A stretch of 64,000 bases of DNA from NCBI GenBank assembly GCA_004299235.1, contig SCQL01000002.1, positions 1 through 64,000 of the forward strand, read 5' to 3'. Positions 53,907-61,987 of the stretch are shown piece by piece; the stretch's first letter is position 1, and the number at the start of each line of letters is the position of its first letter. The stretch is from a bacterium. Lineage in GTDB: Bacteria; Chloroflexota; Dormibacteria; Dormibacterales; Dormibacteraceae. The position numbers were made by a program, and so were the translations under genes. Below the pieces are notes generated by a model, which ran no database searches, was not told the DNA's origin, and worked only from the letters and a program-made list of their open reading frames with translations.

Positions 53907-54170
53907 ATGAAGACCAAGGCAGCCAGGGAACCGTTCTACGGCCCGTTCGACGAATTGAGTGACGAGGAATTCGAGCGGGAGGTTCTCGACTCTCTTGATC
54001 AAGCGACGACCAAGATCTCGATTCGGGTTCCAAACGATCTACTCGACCGCACGAAACAGGCCGCACAGCAACGCGGAGTCCCATACCAGTCGCTGATGAA
54101 GGCCTTGATTGACCGAGGCGTCCGCCGGCTTGAGCGCGCAGGCTCTGGCGCCCACCGGCCCAAGGACTGA
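53907..54170 (+). CDS. CopG/BrnA-like ribbon-helix-helix protein
   Basis: 87 residues: a DELSDEEFEREVLDSLD acidic helix, then KISIRVPNDLLDRTKQAAQQ (the ribbon strand and first helix of RHH proteins) and VPYQSLMKALIDRGVRRLER. Such proteins are usually antitoxins of BrnTA-type modules. No toxin gene precedes it, so it seems an orphan. ATG 53907 has a strong GGAGGG ribosome site; ATG 53784 just after a promoter-like TATAGA is an alternative start giving a longer N-terminus. Confidence 0.7.
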   Translation: MKTKAAREPFYGPFDELSDEEFEREVLDSLDQATTKISIRVPNDLLDRTKQAAQQRGVPYQSLMKALIDRGVRRLERAGSGAHRPKD

Positions 54171-54196
54171 CTTTGACCGATGGGGAAGGAAGCCTC

Positions 54197-55168
54197 ATGA
54201 GAGCGGTTGTCTTCGACAGCTACGGTCCGCCGGAGGTGCTGCGACTCGAAGACGTCGATCGGCCGGCCCCGAAGGCGGACGAGGTGCTCGTCAAGGTTCA
54301 CGCCACGACGGTCAACCGGTCGGACTGTGGGTGGCGGGGAGCCAAACCATTCATCAGCCGCTTCTTCTCGGGCCTCCGGCGGCCGAAGCAGCGGATCCTC
54401 GGCAGCGAACTGGCCGGAGAGGTCGAAGCGGTTGGCGCGGCGGTCAGCGAGTTCGCGGTCGGCGACCACGTCTTCGGCATCAGCGCGTGGAAGTTCGGGG
54501 CGCACGCGGAGTTCATCTGCATGCGGGAGAGCGCCCCGCTGGCGCACATGCCGGCCGGTATGAGTTTTGAGGAGGCTGCGGCGGTCTGCGACGGAGCGAT
54601 CATGGCGCTGATGGGCCTGAGACCGGCAGGCCTCCAACCCGGGCACGCGATCCTCATCTACGGCGCCTCCGGATCCATCGGCACCGCGGGGGTGCAGCTG
54701 GCAAGGTACTTCGGCGCGGCCGTCGATGCGGTGTGCAGCACCAAGAACCTCGAGCTCGTGCGATCTCTCGGAGCCGCCAGGGTGATCGACTACACGCGGG
54801 AAGACTTCACCAAGAACGGCGAGCGGTACGACGTCATCTTCGACGCGGTCGGCAAGCTCTCGTTCAGCCGGTGCAGGGGCTCACTGAAGCGGGGCGGCAT
54901 CTACCTGGCCACCGACGGGCTCCGGAACCTCATCTTGGCGCCCCTGACCTCGCGGATCGGGGACAAGAGGGTGCTGTTCCCGATCCCACCTCGATACACG
55001 AAGAAGGACGTCCGCTTCCTCAAAGAGCTCATCGAGGCCGGGAGATATCGGGCGGTCATCGACCGGTCCTACCCGTTGGAGGACGTAGTCGAGGCCACCC
55101 GCTACGTGGAAACGGAGCAGAAGACCGGGAACGTCGTCCTGACGATCAACGCAAGCCGAGCCCGTTAA
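54197..55168 (+). CDS. NAD(P)-dependent quinone oxidoreductase/alcohol dehydrogenase (MDR family)
   Basis: 323 residues of the zinc-free medium-chain dehydrogenase/reductase family: VFDSYGPPEVLRLEDVDRPA at the start, GSELAGEVEAVGAAV, GHAILIYGASGSIGTAGVQL (nucleotide-binding GASGSIG) and FDAVGKLSFSRC. It probably reduces quinones or enones with NADPH. ATG 54197 with GGAAGGAAG upstream is preferred over ATG 54173. It follows the RHH gene by 26 bases and could be co-transcribed. Confidence 0.88.
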   Translation: MRAVVFDSYGPPEVLRLEDVDRPAPKADEVLVKVHATTVNRSDCGWRGAKPFISRFFSGLRRPKQRILGSELAGEVEAVGAAVSEFAVGDHVFGISAWKFGAHAEFICMRESAPLAHMPAGMSFEEAAAVCDGAIMALMGLRPAGLQPGHAILIYGASGSIGTAGVQLARYFGAAVDAVCSTKNLELVRSLGAARVIDYTREDFTKNGERYDVIFDAVGKLSFSRCRGSLKRGGIYLATDGLRNLILAPLTSRIGDKRVLFPIPPRYTKKDVRFLKELIEAGRYRAVIDRSYPLEDVVEATRYVETEQKTGNVVLTINASRAR

Positions 55169-55196
55169 GAGCGATCGTCGCCGTCGACCGAGCCAT

Positions 55197-55952
55197 TCAG
55201 GGCTGCGCTGATCGACAGAGGGCCACCATCGCTGGGCCTCGAGGATGTGGGGCGGCAACCTCCGCGAGCTTCGGCTCGAGAACCAGGATCTGGCGGCCCT
55301 CGAACAGGATGGCCCCCTGCTCGGCGAGCTGGCCGAGGCAGACGGTGACCGTCTCCCGGCGCAGACCCAGCATGTCGGCCAGGGCCTGGTGGGTCAGGCG
55401 GCTGGGTAGCTGCAGCACTTCCCCCTTGGCCCGCCCGATGGCGTGGGCCAGGGTGAGGAGGTGGCTCGCGAGGCGCTGCAGGGGGTGCCGAAGCGTCATC
55501 GCCTCGATCTGCTTCTCCCTCCGCTCCAGGCGGCGGGTGAGCAGGCCGGTGAGGTTGAGCGCGATCCTCGGTTCGGCCTGCGCCAGGCGCTCCAGCTCGA
55601 AGCGCGACACCGAAGCCAGCACACTCGTCACCGTGGCCTCGCTGTAATGGCCGCGTTCACCGCAAAGTGACAGCTCACCGTCAAAGCTGCCGGCCGGGAT
55701 GATCTCCACCACCACCCGGCGGCCGTCTGGAGCGAAGCGATACGCCTGCAGCCGTCCGGAGAGGACCAGCTGAAGCCGCCCGGCCAGGTCCTCCGGCGCC
55801 ACCACCAACTTGCCCCTTTCCGCCATCCAGATCCGCACGGGCGCGGTCAGCGCAAGCACTCGTTCGGAGTCGACACCGTTCCAGAGCGGATGCCTGGCCA
55901 GCAAAGATTGGGAGTGCCGCAGGATGCCCGCCCGCTCCATCACGCCAACCAT
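55197..55952 (-). CDS. Crp/Fnr-family transcriptional regulator
   Basis: 251 residues: a cyclic-nucleotide-binding domain (~30-130; LVLSGRLQAYRF, FDGELSLCGERGHYS), a dimer helix, and a C-terminal winged HTH with LTHQALADMLGLRRETVTVC. The RxS cAMP motif is not clearly kept, and the four Fnr iron-sulfur cysteines are absent, so the ligand is unknown. ATG 55952 is 6 bases after a TAGCCT box. It lies downstream of the sugar ABC ATPase gene on the same strand. Confidence 0.88.
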   Translation of the reverse strand: MVGVMERAGILRHSQSLLARHPLWNGVDSERVLALTAPVRIWMAERGKLVVAPEDLAGRLQLVLSGRLQAYRFAPDGRRVVVEIIPAGSFDGELSLCGERGHYSEATVTSVLASVSRFELERLAQAEPRIALNLTGLLTRRLERREKQIEAMTLRHPLQRLASHLLTLAHAIGRAKGEVLQLPSRLTHQALADMLGLRRETVTVCLGQLAEQGAILFEGRQILVLEPKLAEVAAPHPRGPAMVALCRSAQP

Positions 55953-55958
55953 CTCTTG

Positions 55959-55964
55959 AGGCTA
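55959..55964 (-). promoter_or_regulatory. -10 box of the leaderless Crp-type regulator gene
   Basis: TAGCCT on the minus strand, 6 bases before ATG 55952; the same hexamer precedes hutH. Confidence 0.55.
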
Positions 55965-56087
55965 GGACTCTGCCGGCCGCACCGGTAACACACATACGGA
56001 AGGCTGCCCGGTCCTGCAAATGGGGCAGGTCGCAACACAGCGGCGCTCGGGTCAGGCCGATGGTCGCTGGTCAGTCCGCGTCCTGAT

Positions 56088-56873
56088 CTAACCGCTCGCT
56101 TTGGCCAGCAGGGGAGCGACGTCAGCTCCCGTGATGGCCGAGACGACCTGTTCCCGGCTCGCCTCCCGCACCTTGAAATCCGCCACCCGCCGCCCGAGTC
56201 GCAGCACCACGATGCGGTCGCACACCTCGAAGACGTCAGCCAGGTTGTGGCTGATGACCACCACTCCAAGACCCTGCTCGCGGAGGTGGCCGATCAGTTC
56301 GAGCACCTGCTTGGTCTGCGCCACCCCAAGGGCCGCCGTCGGCTCGTCCAGCAGCACCAGGTGGGTTTGCCACATGATCGAGCGGGCGACCGCGACCGCC
56401 TGCCGCTGCCCGCCGGACAGGGTGGCGACCGGTTTGCGCAGGCTTGGGATCTTGATCGAGAGGTTCTTCAGCACCCCGAACGCTCGCTGCTCCATGGTCA
56501 CCTCGTCCAGCAGCCTGGTCACTCCCCGCCGAGCCTCGCGGCCGAGGAAGAGGTTGGCCACCACGTCGAGGTTGTCGCACAGGGCCAGGTCCTGGTAGAC
56601 GGTGGCGATTCCCAGCTGGGCCATCTCATGAGGTCCGCGGGCGGAAACGGGCCGCCCCTCGAACCTGAACTCCCCGGCGTCCGGCGTATTGATGCCGGAG
56701 ATGACCTTGATCAGGGTGGACTTGCCCGCCCCGTTATCGCCGACCAGCGCGACCACCTCACCGCGGTAGGCCTCGAAGTCGACGCCGACCAGGGCTTCGA
56801 CGGCACCGAATCTTTTCGAGATTCCCTTCAGCTCGAGGAGCGGGACTTGGCGGGCCGGATCAACGCTACTCAT
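56088..56873 (-). CDS. Sugar ABC transporter ATP-binding protein, single-domain
   Basis: 261 residues with one ABC domain: GDNGAGKSTLIKVISG (Walker A), VATLSGGQRQAVAVARSIMW (signature) and LVLLDEPTAALGV (Walker B), H-loop in VVVISHNL. CUT2 sugar importers usually have double-domain ATPases (XylG, ~500 residues); single-domain forms such as FrcA exist. It should power the permease at 60718-61968. The start may be ATG 56879 or 56873. It is separated from its permease and binding protein by a plus-strand operon. Confidence 0.88.
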   Translation of the reverse strand: MSSVDPARQVPLLELKGISKRFGAVEALVGVDFEAYRGEVVALVGDNGAGKSTLIKVISGINTPDAGEFRFEGRPVSARGPHEMAQLGIATVYQDLALCDNLDVVANLFLGREARRGVTRLLDEVTMEQRAFGVLKNLSIKIPSLRKPVATLSGGQRQAVAVARSIMWQTHLVLLDEPTAALGVAQTKQVLELIGHLREQGLGVVVISHNLADVFEVCDRIVVLRLGRRVADFKVREASREQVVSAITGADVAPLLAKASG

Positions 56874-56970
56874 ACCCATCCAATGGAATCTGGAGAGGTC
56901 GCTCAGCTTTGTTACCGCAATCACAATCCGAAGATTCGGGCTCTTTGAGAATCGAGGGGAAGTAAGAAAT

Positions 56971-56981
56971 CGGTGACACCG
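56971..56981. promoter_or_regulatory. Possible operator in the divergent ATPase/mmsA gap
   Basis: CGGTGACACCG is a perfect 11-base palindrome 45 bases before mmsA. The motif CGCGAAAT follows at 56985-56992 and recurs at 63172-63179 upstream of the binding-protein gene, so a shared regulator is possible. Evidence is weak. Confidence 0.25.
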
Positions 56982-57025
56982 ACCCGCGAAATCCAAAAAA
57001 TGCGGGCCCGGGTAGGAGGCCCAAT

Positions 57026-58453
57026 ATGCTGCGGAACCTGATCGGTGGAACTTGGAGCGCTCCGGCTGGGGCCGGGCTGCCCGTCTACAACCCCGCTACC
57101 GGCGATGTCATCGACGAGGTCCCGCTGTCAGGTGGGACCGAGGTCGCGAGCGCTGTGGAAGCGGCCGCGAAGGCGTACACCAGCTGGTCACGGGTTCCTG
57201 TCATGCAGCGCGCGGCGCTCATGTTCCGTTTCAAAGCGCTGCTCGAGGAGCACTTCGAGGAGCTGGCGGAAATCGTCACCCGGCACCACGGCAAGACGCT
57301 CGACGAAGCCCGAGGTGAATTGCGGCGCGGCATCGAGGTCGTGGACTTCGCGTGCGGGGCGCCCACCCTGCTCCAGGGGCGGACGCTGCGCGATGTGAGT
57401 CATAGCGTCGATCAGGACTATTACCGCTTTCCGGTGGGTGTGGTGGCTGGAATCACGCCTTTCAACTTCCCGGTGATGATCCCCCTGTGGATGTTCCCGC
57501 TGGCGGTGGTCTGCGGGAACACCTTCGTCCTCAAGCCGTCGGAGAGGACGCCTCTCGGCGTCGCGCGGCTGGCCGAGCTCTTCCTGGAGGCGGGTTTCCC
57601 GGAGGGGGTCCTGAATGTCGTCAACGGAGCCAGGGAGGCCGTGGACGCGCTCGTCACCGAGCCGAGGGTGGCCGCTATCTCCTTCGTCGGCTCAGCGTCG
57701 GTGGCACACCACGTCTACTCCCTTGCCGCCCAGCATGGCAAGAGGGTCCAAGCGCTGGGAGGCGCGAAGAACCACACCGTCGTCATGCCGGACGCCAACC
57801 TGGAGCTGGCGGTGCCGGCGTTGCTGGGCTCGGCGTTCGGCAACGCCGGCGAGCGCTGCCTGGCAGGTAGCGTGGTCGTGGCGGTGGGCAGCGCGGGCGA
57901 GCCGGTGGTGGAGGCGCTGAAGGAAGCCGCCGAACGCCTCGTGGTGGGTGCCGGGGATCAGCCGGGTGTCGACGTCGGACCACTGATCCGGCGCGAGCAC
58001 CGCGACCGGGTCGCGAATTACATCGACGTGGGAGTCGGCGAAGGAGCTCGCCTGCTGGTGGACGGCCGGCGCTACATCGACCAGCCCGGCTTTTTCCTGG
58101 GCCCGACCATCCTGGAGGGCGTGCATCCCGAGATGGCCGTCGGCCACGAGGAGATCTTCGGCCCCGTCCTGTCGGTCTCCCGAGCGGAAACGCTCGAGGC
58201 GGCGGTTGCCCAGGCCAACAGCATGAGCCTCGGCAACATGGCGGTCATCTTCACCGAGAGCGGGCGCACCGCCCGCGCGTTTCGCGAGAGTGTGGAGGCG
58301 GGCATGTGCGGAGTCAACGTGTCCGTGGCCCAGCCCTTCGCCTTCTTCCCCTTCTCGGGCTGGAAGGGCTCGTTCTACGGTGACCTTCACGTCCACGGCA
58401 CGGACGGAGTCGACTTCTACACGCGCAAGAAGGTGGTTATCAGCCGCTGGTAA
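57026..58453 (+). CDS. mmsA: CoA-acylating methylmalonate-semialdehyde dehydrogenase-like aldehyde dehydrogenase
   Basis: 475 residues of the MMSDH branch: RNLIGGTWSAPAGAGLPVYN, PVGVVAGITPFNFPVMIPLW, catalytic Cys278 in GNAGERCLAG, FFPFSGWKGSFYGDLHVHG near the C-terminus. MmsA/IolA oxidise malonate or methylmalonate semialdehyde to acetyl- or propionyl-CoA. ATG 57026 has AGGAGG upstream. It is first in an operon with an AA_synth protein and DhaKL, so its substrate may be another short semialdehyde. Confidence 0.88.
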   Translation: MLRNLIGGTWSAPAGAGLPVYNPATGDVIDEVPLSGGTEVASAVEAAAKAYTSWSRVPVMQRAALMFRFKALLEEHFEELAEIVTRHHGKTLDEARGELRRGIEVVDFACGAPTLLQGRTLRDVSHSVDQDYYRFPVGVVAGITPFNFPVMIPLWMFPLAVVCGNTFVLKPSERTPLGVARLAELFLEAGFPEGVLNVVNGAREAVDALVTEPRVAAISFVGSASVAHHVYSLAAQHGKRVQALGGAKNHTVVMPDANLELAVPALLGSAFGNAGERCLAGSVVVAVGSAGEPVVEALKEAAERLVVGAGDQPGVDVGPLIRREHRDRVANYIDVGVGEGARLLVDGRRYIDQPGFFLGPTILEGVHPEMAVGHEEIFGPVLSVSRAETLEAAVAQANSMSLGNMAVIFTESGRTARAFRESVEAGMCGVNVSVAQPFAFFPFSGWKGSFYGDLHVHGTDGVDFYTRKKVVISRW

Positions 58454-58490
58454 CGCGGCCGCTCAGTTCGCTTGAACTTTGGAGAAAGCA

Positions 58491-59042
58491 ATGGAACCTG
58501 AAATTCGCAAGATCGTGACGGTGACCGAAGAAGTCCGCATTGAGGGCGGCAAGAAGCTCGCCCGGCCGGTGCGGATGTCAGCTGCGATCGCAGTGATCAA
58601 GAACCCGTTGGCCGGCAGGTTTGAGGCCGACCTCAGCCTGCTCTCGGGCGACTACAGCACCCAGCTCGGACCGATGCTCGCCGAGCTTGCCATCAAGACG
58701 CTGGGGACCAAGCCCGAGGCCTTCGGCAAGGGAGCCCTGGTGGGCACCGCGGGCGAGATCGTCCACGGCTCTTCCATCATCCACACCCCGGCCTTCGGGG
58801 GTGCTCTGCGGAAGGTGACCGCCGGCGCGGGCCCGGTGCCTTCGGCTGAGAAGCGCGGCGCGACCGGCGCACAGCTGGACATGTCGATGCGCCACCAGCA
58901 CGACGCCGGAACCCTCGACGGCACGCGTGCCTCACACCTGTTCAGCTTCTCCGTCAATGTCGCCGACGCTCCCTTCGCGGACGAGATCGTGGTCGTGGCG
59001 GCGGTTGCGGACGGAGGAAGGCCGGACGCCCGCCAGGATTGA
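58491..59042 (+). CDS. AA_synth (DUF1185) family protein
   Basis: 183 residues: EIRKIVTVTEEVRIEGGKKL, IKNPLAGRFEADLSLL and GEIVHGSSIIHTPAFGGALR with VTAGAGPVPSAEKRGATGAQ, the AA_synth pattern (PF06684). Its biochemical role is not established despite the family name. ATG 58491 has a GGAG site 7 bases upstream. The following DhaK gene starts in its stop (TTGA), so the two are coupled. Confidence 0.82.
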   Translation: MEPEIRKIVTVTEEVRIEGGKKLARPVRMSAAIAVIKNPLAGRFEADLSLLSGDYSTQLGPMLAELAIKTLGTKPEAFGKGALVGTAGEIVHGSSIIHTPAFGGALRKVTAGAGPVPSAEKRGATGAQLDMSMRHQHDAGTLDGTRASHLFSFSVNVADAPFADEIVVVAAVADGGRPDARQD

Positions 59043-60049
59043 CTCTGATGCAGAAGATCCTCAACCGGCCTGACGACTTCGTCGACGAGATGGTCGAGGG
59101 GCTCACCCTCGCCCATCACGATCAGTTGCGAGCGCTCCCTGCCGACCGCCGTGTGATCGTCAGAGTGGCAGCGCCCGCGGCCGGCAAGGTGGCCATCGTG
59201 ACGGGGGGCGGCTCCGGCCACTTGCCCGTGTTCGTGGGCTACGTCGGTGAGGGCCTGGCTGACGGGTGTGCGGTCGGCAACGTCTTCTCCTCACCCAGCT
59301 CCAGCGCCATGCTGAACCTGATCCGCGCCGTCGATGGCGGCGCGGGCGTGCTCCAGCTCTACGGGAACTACGCCGGCGACGGCATGAACTTCGACATGGC
59401 GGCCGAGGACGCCGAGGCCGACGGGATCAAGGTGCGGGTGGTGCGAGTGGCGGACGACGTCGCCTCCGCGCCGCGCTCGGCCTGGCGGGAACGGCGGGGC
59501 GTGGCCGGCCTCTTCTTCGCCTACAAGATCGCCGGCGCCCGAGCCGCCGAGGGCGCCAGCCTCGATGAGGTGGTGGCGACGGCGCACCACGCGGTGGAGC
59601 GGATATCAAGCATGGGCGTGGCCCTTTCGCCGTGCACGGTGCCCGCCGCCGGCCGGCCGACCTTCAGCCTGCCGGAGGGCACGATGGAGATCGGCATGGG
59701 CATCCACGGGGAACCCGGTGTCCGGCGCGGCCCGCTGGAATCGGCTGATCGCATAGCCAGGGAATTGGTCGACGCGGTGGCGGCGGACCAGGAACTCGTC
59801 CCCGGCACCGGCGTGGCCCTGCTCGTGAACGGGCTGGGGGCGACACCGCGGGAGGAGCTCTACATCCTCTACCGAGCGGTCCACCGGCTCCTTGCCGAAC
59901 GCGAAGTCAGCGTTGATCGCGCCTATGTCGGTGAATACGCCACGGCGCTCGAGATGGCCGGCGCGTCGGTATCGGTGCTCAAGCTGGATGCCGACCTGAC
60001 GCGGCTGCTCGACGCGCCGGCACGCTCTCCCTTTTTCATCCAGCCATGA
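59039..60049 (+). CDS. dhaK: Dihydroxyacetone kinase subunit DhaK-like
   Basis: 336 residues. TGGGSGHLPVFVGYVGEGLA and GNVFSSPSS are the substrate-binding core of DhaK, EIGMGIHGEPGVRR contains His223, the residue that binds the ketone covalently as a hemiaminal, and LVNGLGATPREELY follows. DhaK binds dihydroxyacetone or related ketoses (erythrulose, apulose) for phosphorylation by DhaL. TTG 59039 overlaps the AA_synth stop; ATG 59048 is also possible. DhaL overlaps its end by 4 bases. Confidence 0.9.
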   Translation: MTLMQKILNRPDDFVDEMVEGLTLAHHDQLRALPADRRVIVRVAAPAAGKVAIVTGGGSGHLPVFVGYVGEGLADGCAVGNVFSSPSSSAMLNLIRAVDGGAGVLQLYGNYAGDGMNFDMAAEDAEADGIKVRVVRVADDVASAPRSAWRERRGVAGLFFAYKIAGARAAEGASLDEVVATAHHAVERISSMGVALSPCTVPAAGRPTFSLPEGTMEIGMGIHGEPGVRRGPLESADRIARELVDAVAADQELVPGTGVALLVNGLGATPREELYILYRAVHRLLAEREVSVDRAYVGEYATALEMAGASVSVLKLDADLTRLLDAPARSPFFIQP

Positions 60050-60702
60050 GCGAGGCGGCCGGTTCGACGCTGGACGCAGCCGCAACCGTCGGGCTGCTGC
60101 GCCACCTGCTGGCCGTGGTCGACGAGCGCGCCGAGGAGCTCAACCACCTCGATTCCGTCGCCGGAGACGGCGATCTCGGGGTGACCATGAAGCTGGGCAT
60201 GAAGGGGGCACTCGAGGCGCTGGCGGCGACTCCCGACCCCACTGACGTGGGCAGCGTCCTGGTCACCGCCGGCAAGGCGTTCGGCACCGAGGCTCCTTCC
60301 ACCATGGGCGCCCTGCTCGCGACTGCCCTGCGTAGCGCCGGCAAGACAGTGCTCGGCCGCCGTGCGGCGGGGCCGGCGGAGGCCGAGGCGATGCTCGCGG
60401 CGTCGGTGGCGGAGATCGAGAGGAGGGGCGGAGCCAAGCTTGGCGACAAGACCCTGCTGGACGTCCTGGTCCCGTTCCAGCACGCCCTGGCGGCCCGGCT
60501 GGCCGGCGGTGCTGCCTGGCGCGAGGCCTTCGCGGACGCTCTGGCCGCCGCGAAGCGGGGCCTGGACGCCACCGCGACGATGACGCCGCGCGCCGGCCGC
60601 AGCCGGTGGCTGGCGGAGCGATCCCTGGGCTCCGTCGATGCCGGCGGCTCGGCCGTGTACCTCCTCCTGGAGGCCGCCGGCAGCTTCCTCCTGGCCCAGT
60701 AA
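60046..60702 (+). CDS. dhaL: Dihydroxyacetone kinase subunit DhaL-like
   Basis: 218 residues: helical barrel with HLDSVAGDGDLGVTMKLGMK (Mg-ATP-binding Asp cluster near residues 40-46), GTEAPSTMGALLATAL and GDKTLLDVLVPF, DAGGSAVYLL at the end. It carries the nucleotide and transfers phosphate to the DhaK-bound ketone. No dhaM or PTS gene is seen, which fits an ATP-dependent rather than PTS-dependent kinase. ATG 60046 overlaps the dhaK stop by 4 bases; last gene of the operon, converging on the permease with a 15-base gap. Confidence 0.9.
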   Translation: MSEAAGSTLDAAATVGLLRHLLAVVDERAEELNHLDSVAGDGDLGVTMKLGMKGALEALAATPDPTDVGSVLVTAGKAFGTEAPSTMGALLATALRSAGKTVLGRRAAGPAEAEAMLAASVAEIERRGGAKLGDKTLLDVLVPFQHALAARLAGGAAWREAFADALAAAKRGLDATATMTPRAGRSRWLAERSLGSVDAGGSAVYLLLEAAGSFLLAQ

Positions 60703-60717
60703 GTTAGAGGCGGCGGC

Positions 60718-61968
60718 TCAGCGCCCCGCCGTCGCCCGGCCCCGGCGCGACACGGCATCGACTGTGACCGCCGCCAGCAGGACGGCCATCTCGACCATGT
60801 ATTTGACGTCTGCGGGCTGGCCGGTGAGGTCGAGCCCGTTGGAGACGCTCCCGATGACGAGCGCGCCGATGAGCGCGCCCCAGACCGAGCCTCTGCCGCC
60901 AAAGAGGCTCGTGCCTCCGATGACGGCCGCGGCGATGGCCTCCAGGAGCAGCGTGCCGCCTCCCGTCTGCGTGCTCGCGGCCGAGCCGCGCGAAACCGCG
61001 AGCAGCCCGCCGGCGGCGGCGAGCATCGAGGCCAGCGAGAAGACGGCGATCCGGATCCGTGTCACCTGAATGCCCGCGCGGCGCGCCGCTTCGGCGTTGC
61101 CGCCGACGGCGTATATGTGGCGGCCGAACGTGGTCTTGGTCGTGATGAAGCCGAAGACGGCGATCAGGCCGACCAGGATCAGTCCCGCCACCGGCACGCC
61201 CTGCCATTGGTTGAGGACCGCCACGCTCACCGCGAGGGCCGAGGCCAGTCCCACCACACGGATCCACAGCTCGATCGGAGACGGCAGCCGTAGCCCGGCC
61301 CGCCGCCTTGCCCTGCGCTGCCAGAGCCCGTTCAGCCCGTACAGCAATGAGATGAGCCCCACCGCCACCCAGCCCAAGCTGGGCTCGAGGTAGGTGGTGG
61401 TCAGGCTGAGGATCGTGGGATCGAGGACATTCAACGTCCCATAGCTGCCGAGAACGTGCAGCTGCAGCCCGAGCAGACCGAGCAGGCCGGCCAGCGTGAC
61501 GACAAAGGAGGGGACGCCGACGATCGCGGACCAGCCGCCCTGGAAGGCGCCGATGGCTGCCGCCGCGGCCAGCATGACCAGCGTCGCCAGCCACCAGCTG
61601 AAGTGGTGATCCACCACCAGCACGCCCAGGATGGCGGCGCTCAGCCCGACCACCGAGCCGGCTGAGAGATCGATCTCGCCGAGCAGCAGGACGAGGACGA
61701 CGCCGATCGCGACGGTCCCCGTGACCGCGATCTGCAGGATCAGGTTGTTGAGGTTGCGGGGGGTCAGGAAGTGGGGGTCTTGGAAGTCGAACCAGGCCCA
61801 CACGAGCGCCAGGCCGACGATGATTGGGACGACTCCCCAATCGCCCTGGACGGCTCGCAGCCGGAGCCCGCGGCCCAGACCCCGGACCGCCGCCCGAAGG
61901 CGAGGCTCGGCTTTCGCCGAGGCCTCGCTATCGGGATTGAGTTGATTGGAAACCGTGGTTCGCTGCAC
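60718..61968 (-). CDS. Sugar ABC transporter permease (XylH/RbsC-like, CUT2)
   Basis: 416 residues, about ten membrane segments, larger than RbsC (~320) and similar to XylH. Motifs: ATGTVAIGVVLVLLLGEIDL (the BPD_transp_2 family EIDLS motif), GVPSFVVTLAG, AVGGNAEAARRAGIQV (the ATPase-contacting EAA-like loop) and IGGTSLFGGRGSVWGALIG. It follows the binding-protein gene by 19 bases on the same strand. Confidence 0.9.
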   Translation of the reverse strand: MQRTTVSNQLNPDSEASAKAEPRLRAAVRGLGRGLRLRAVQGDWGVVPIIVGLALVWAWFDFQDPHFLTPRNLNNLILQIAVTGTVAIGVVLVLLLGEIDLSAGSVVGLSAAILGVLVVDHHFSWWLATLVMLAAAAAIGAFQGGWSAIVGVPSFVVTLAGLLGLLGLQLHVLGSYGTLNVLDPTILSLTTTYLEPSLGWVAVGLISLLYGLNGLWQRRARRRAGLRLPSPIELWIRVVGLASALAVSVAVLNQWQGVPVAGLILVGLIAVFGFITTKTTFGRHIYAVGGNAEAARRAGIQVTRIRIAVFSLASMLAAAGGLLAVSRGSAASTQTGGGTLLLEAIAAAVIGGTSLFGGRGSVWGALIGALVIGSVSNGLDLTGQPADVKYMVEMAVLLAAVTVDAVSRRGRATAGR

Positions 61969-61987
61969 CGGTAGGCCCGTCAGTGAA

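Noticed and set aside
54109-54570. 153-codon plus-strand frame across the RHH and oxidoreductase genes
   Set aside because: It lies in a different frame from both genes, which have good motifs and start sites.
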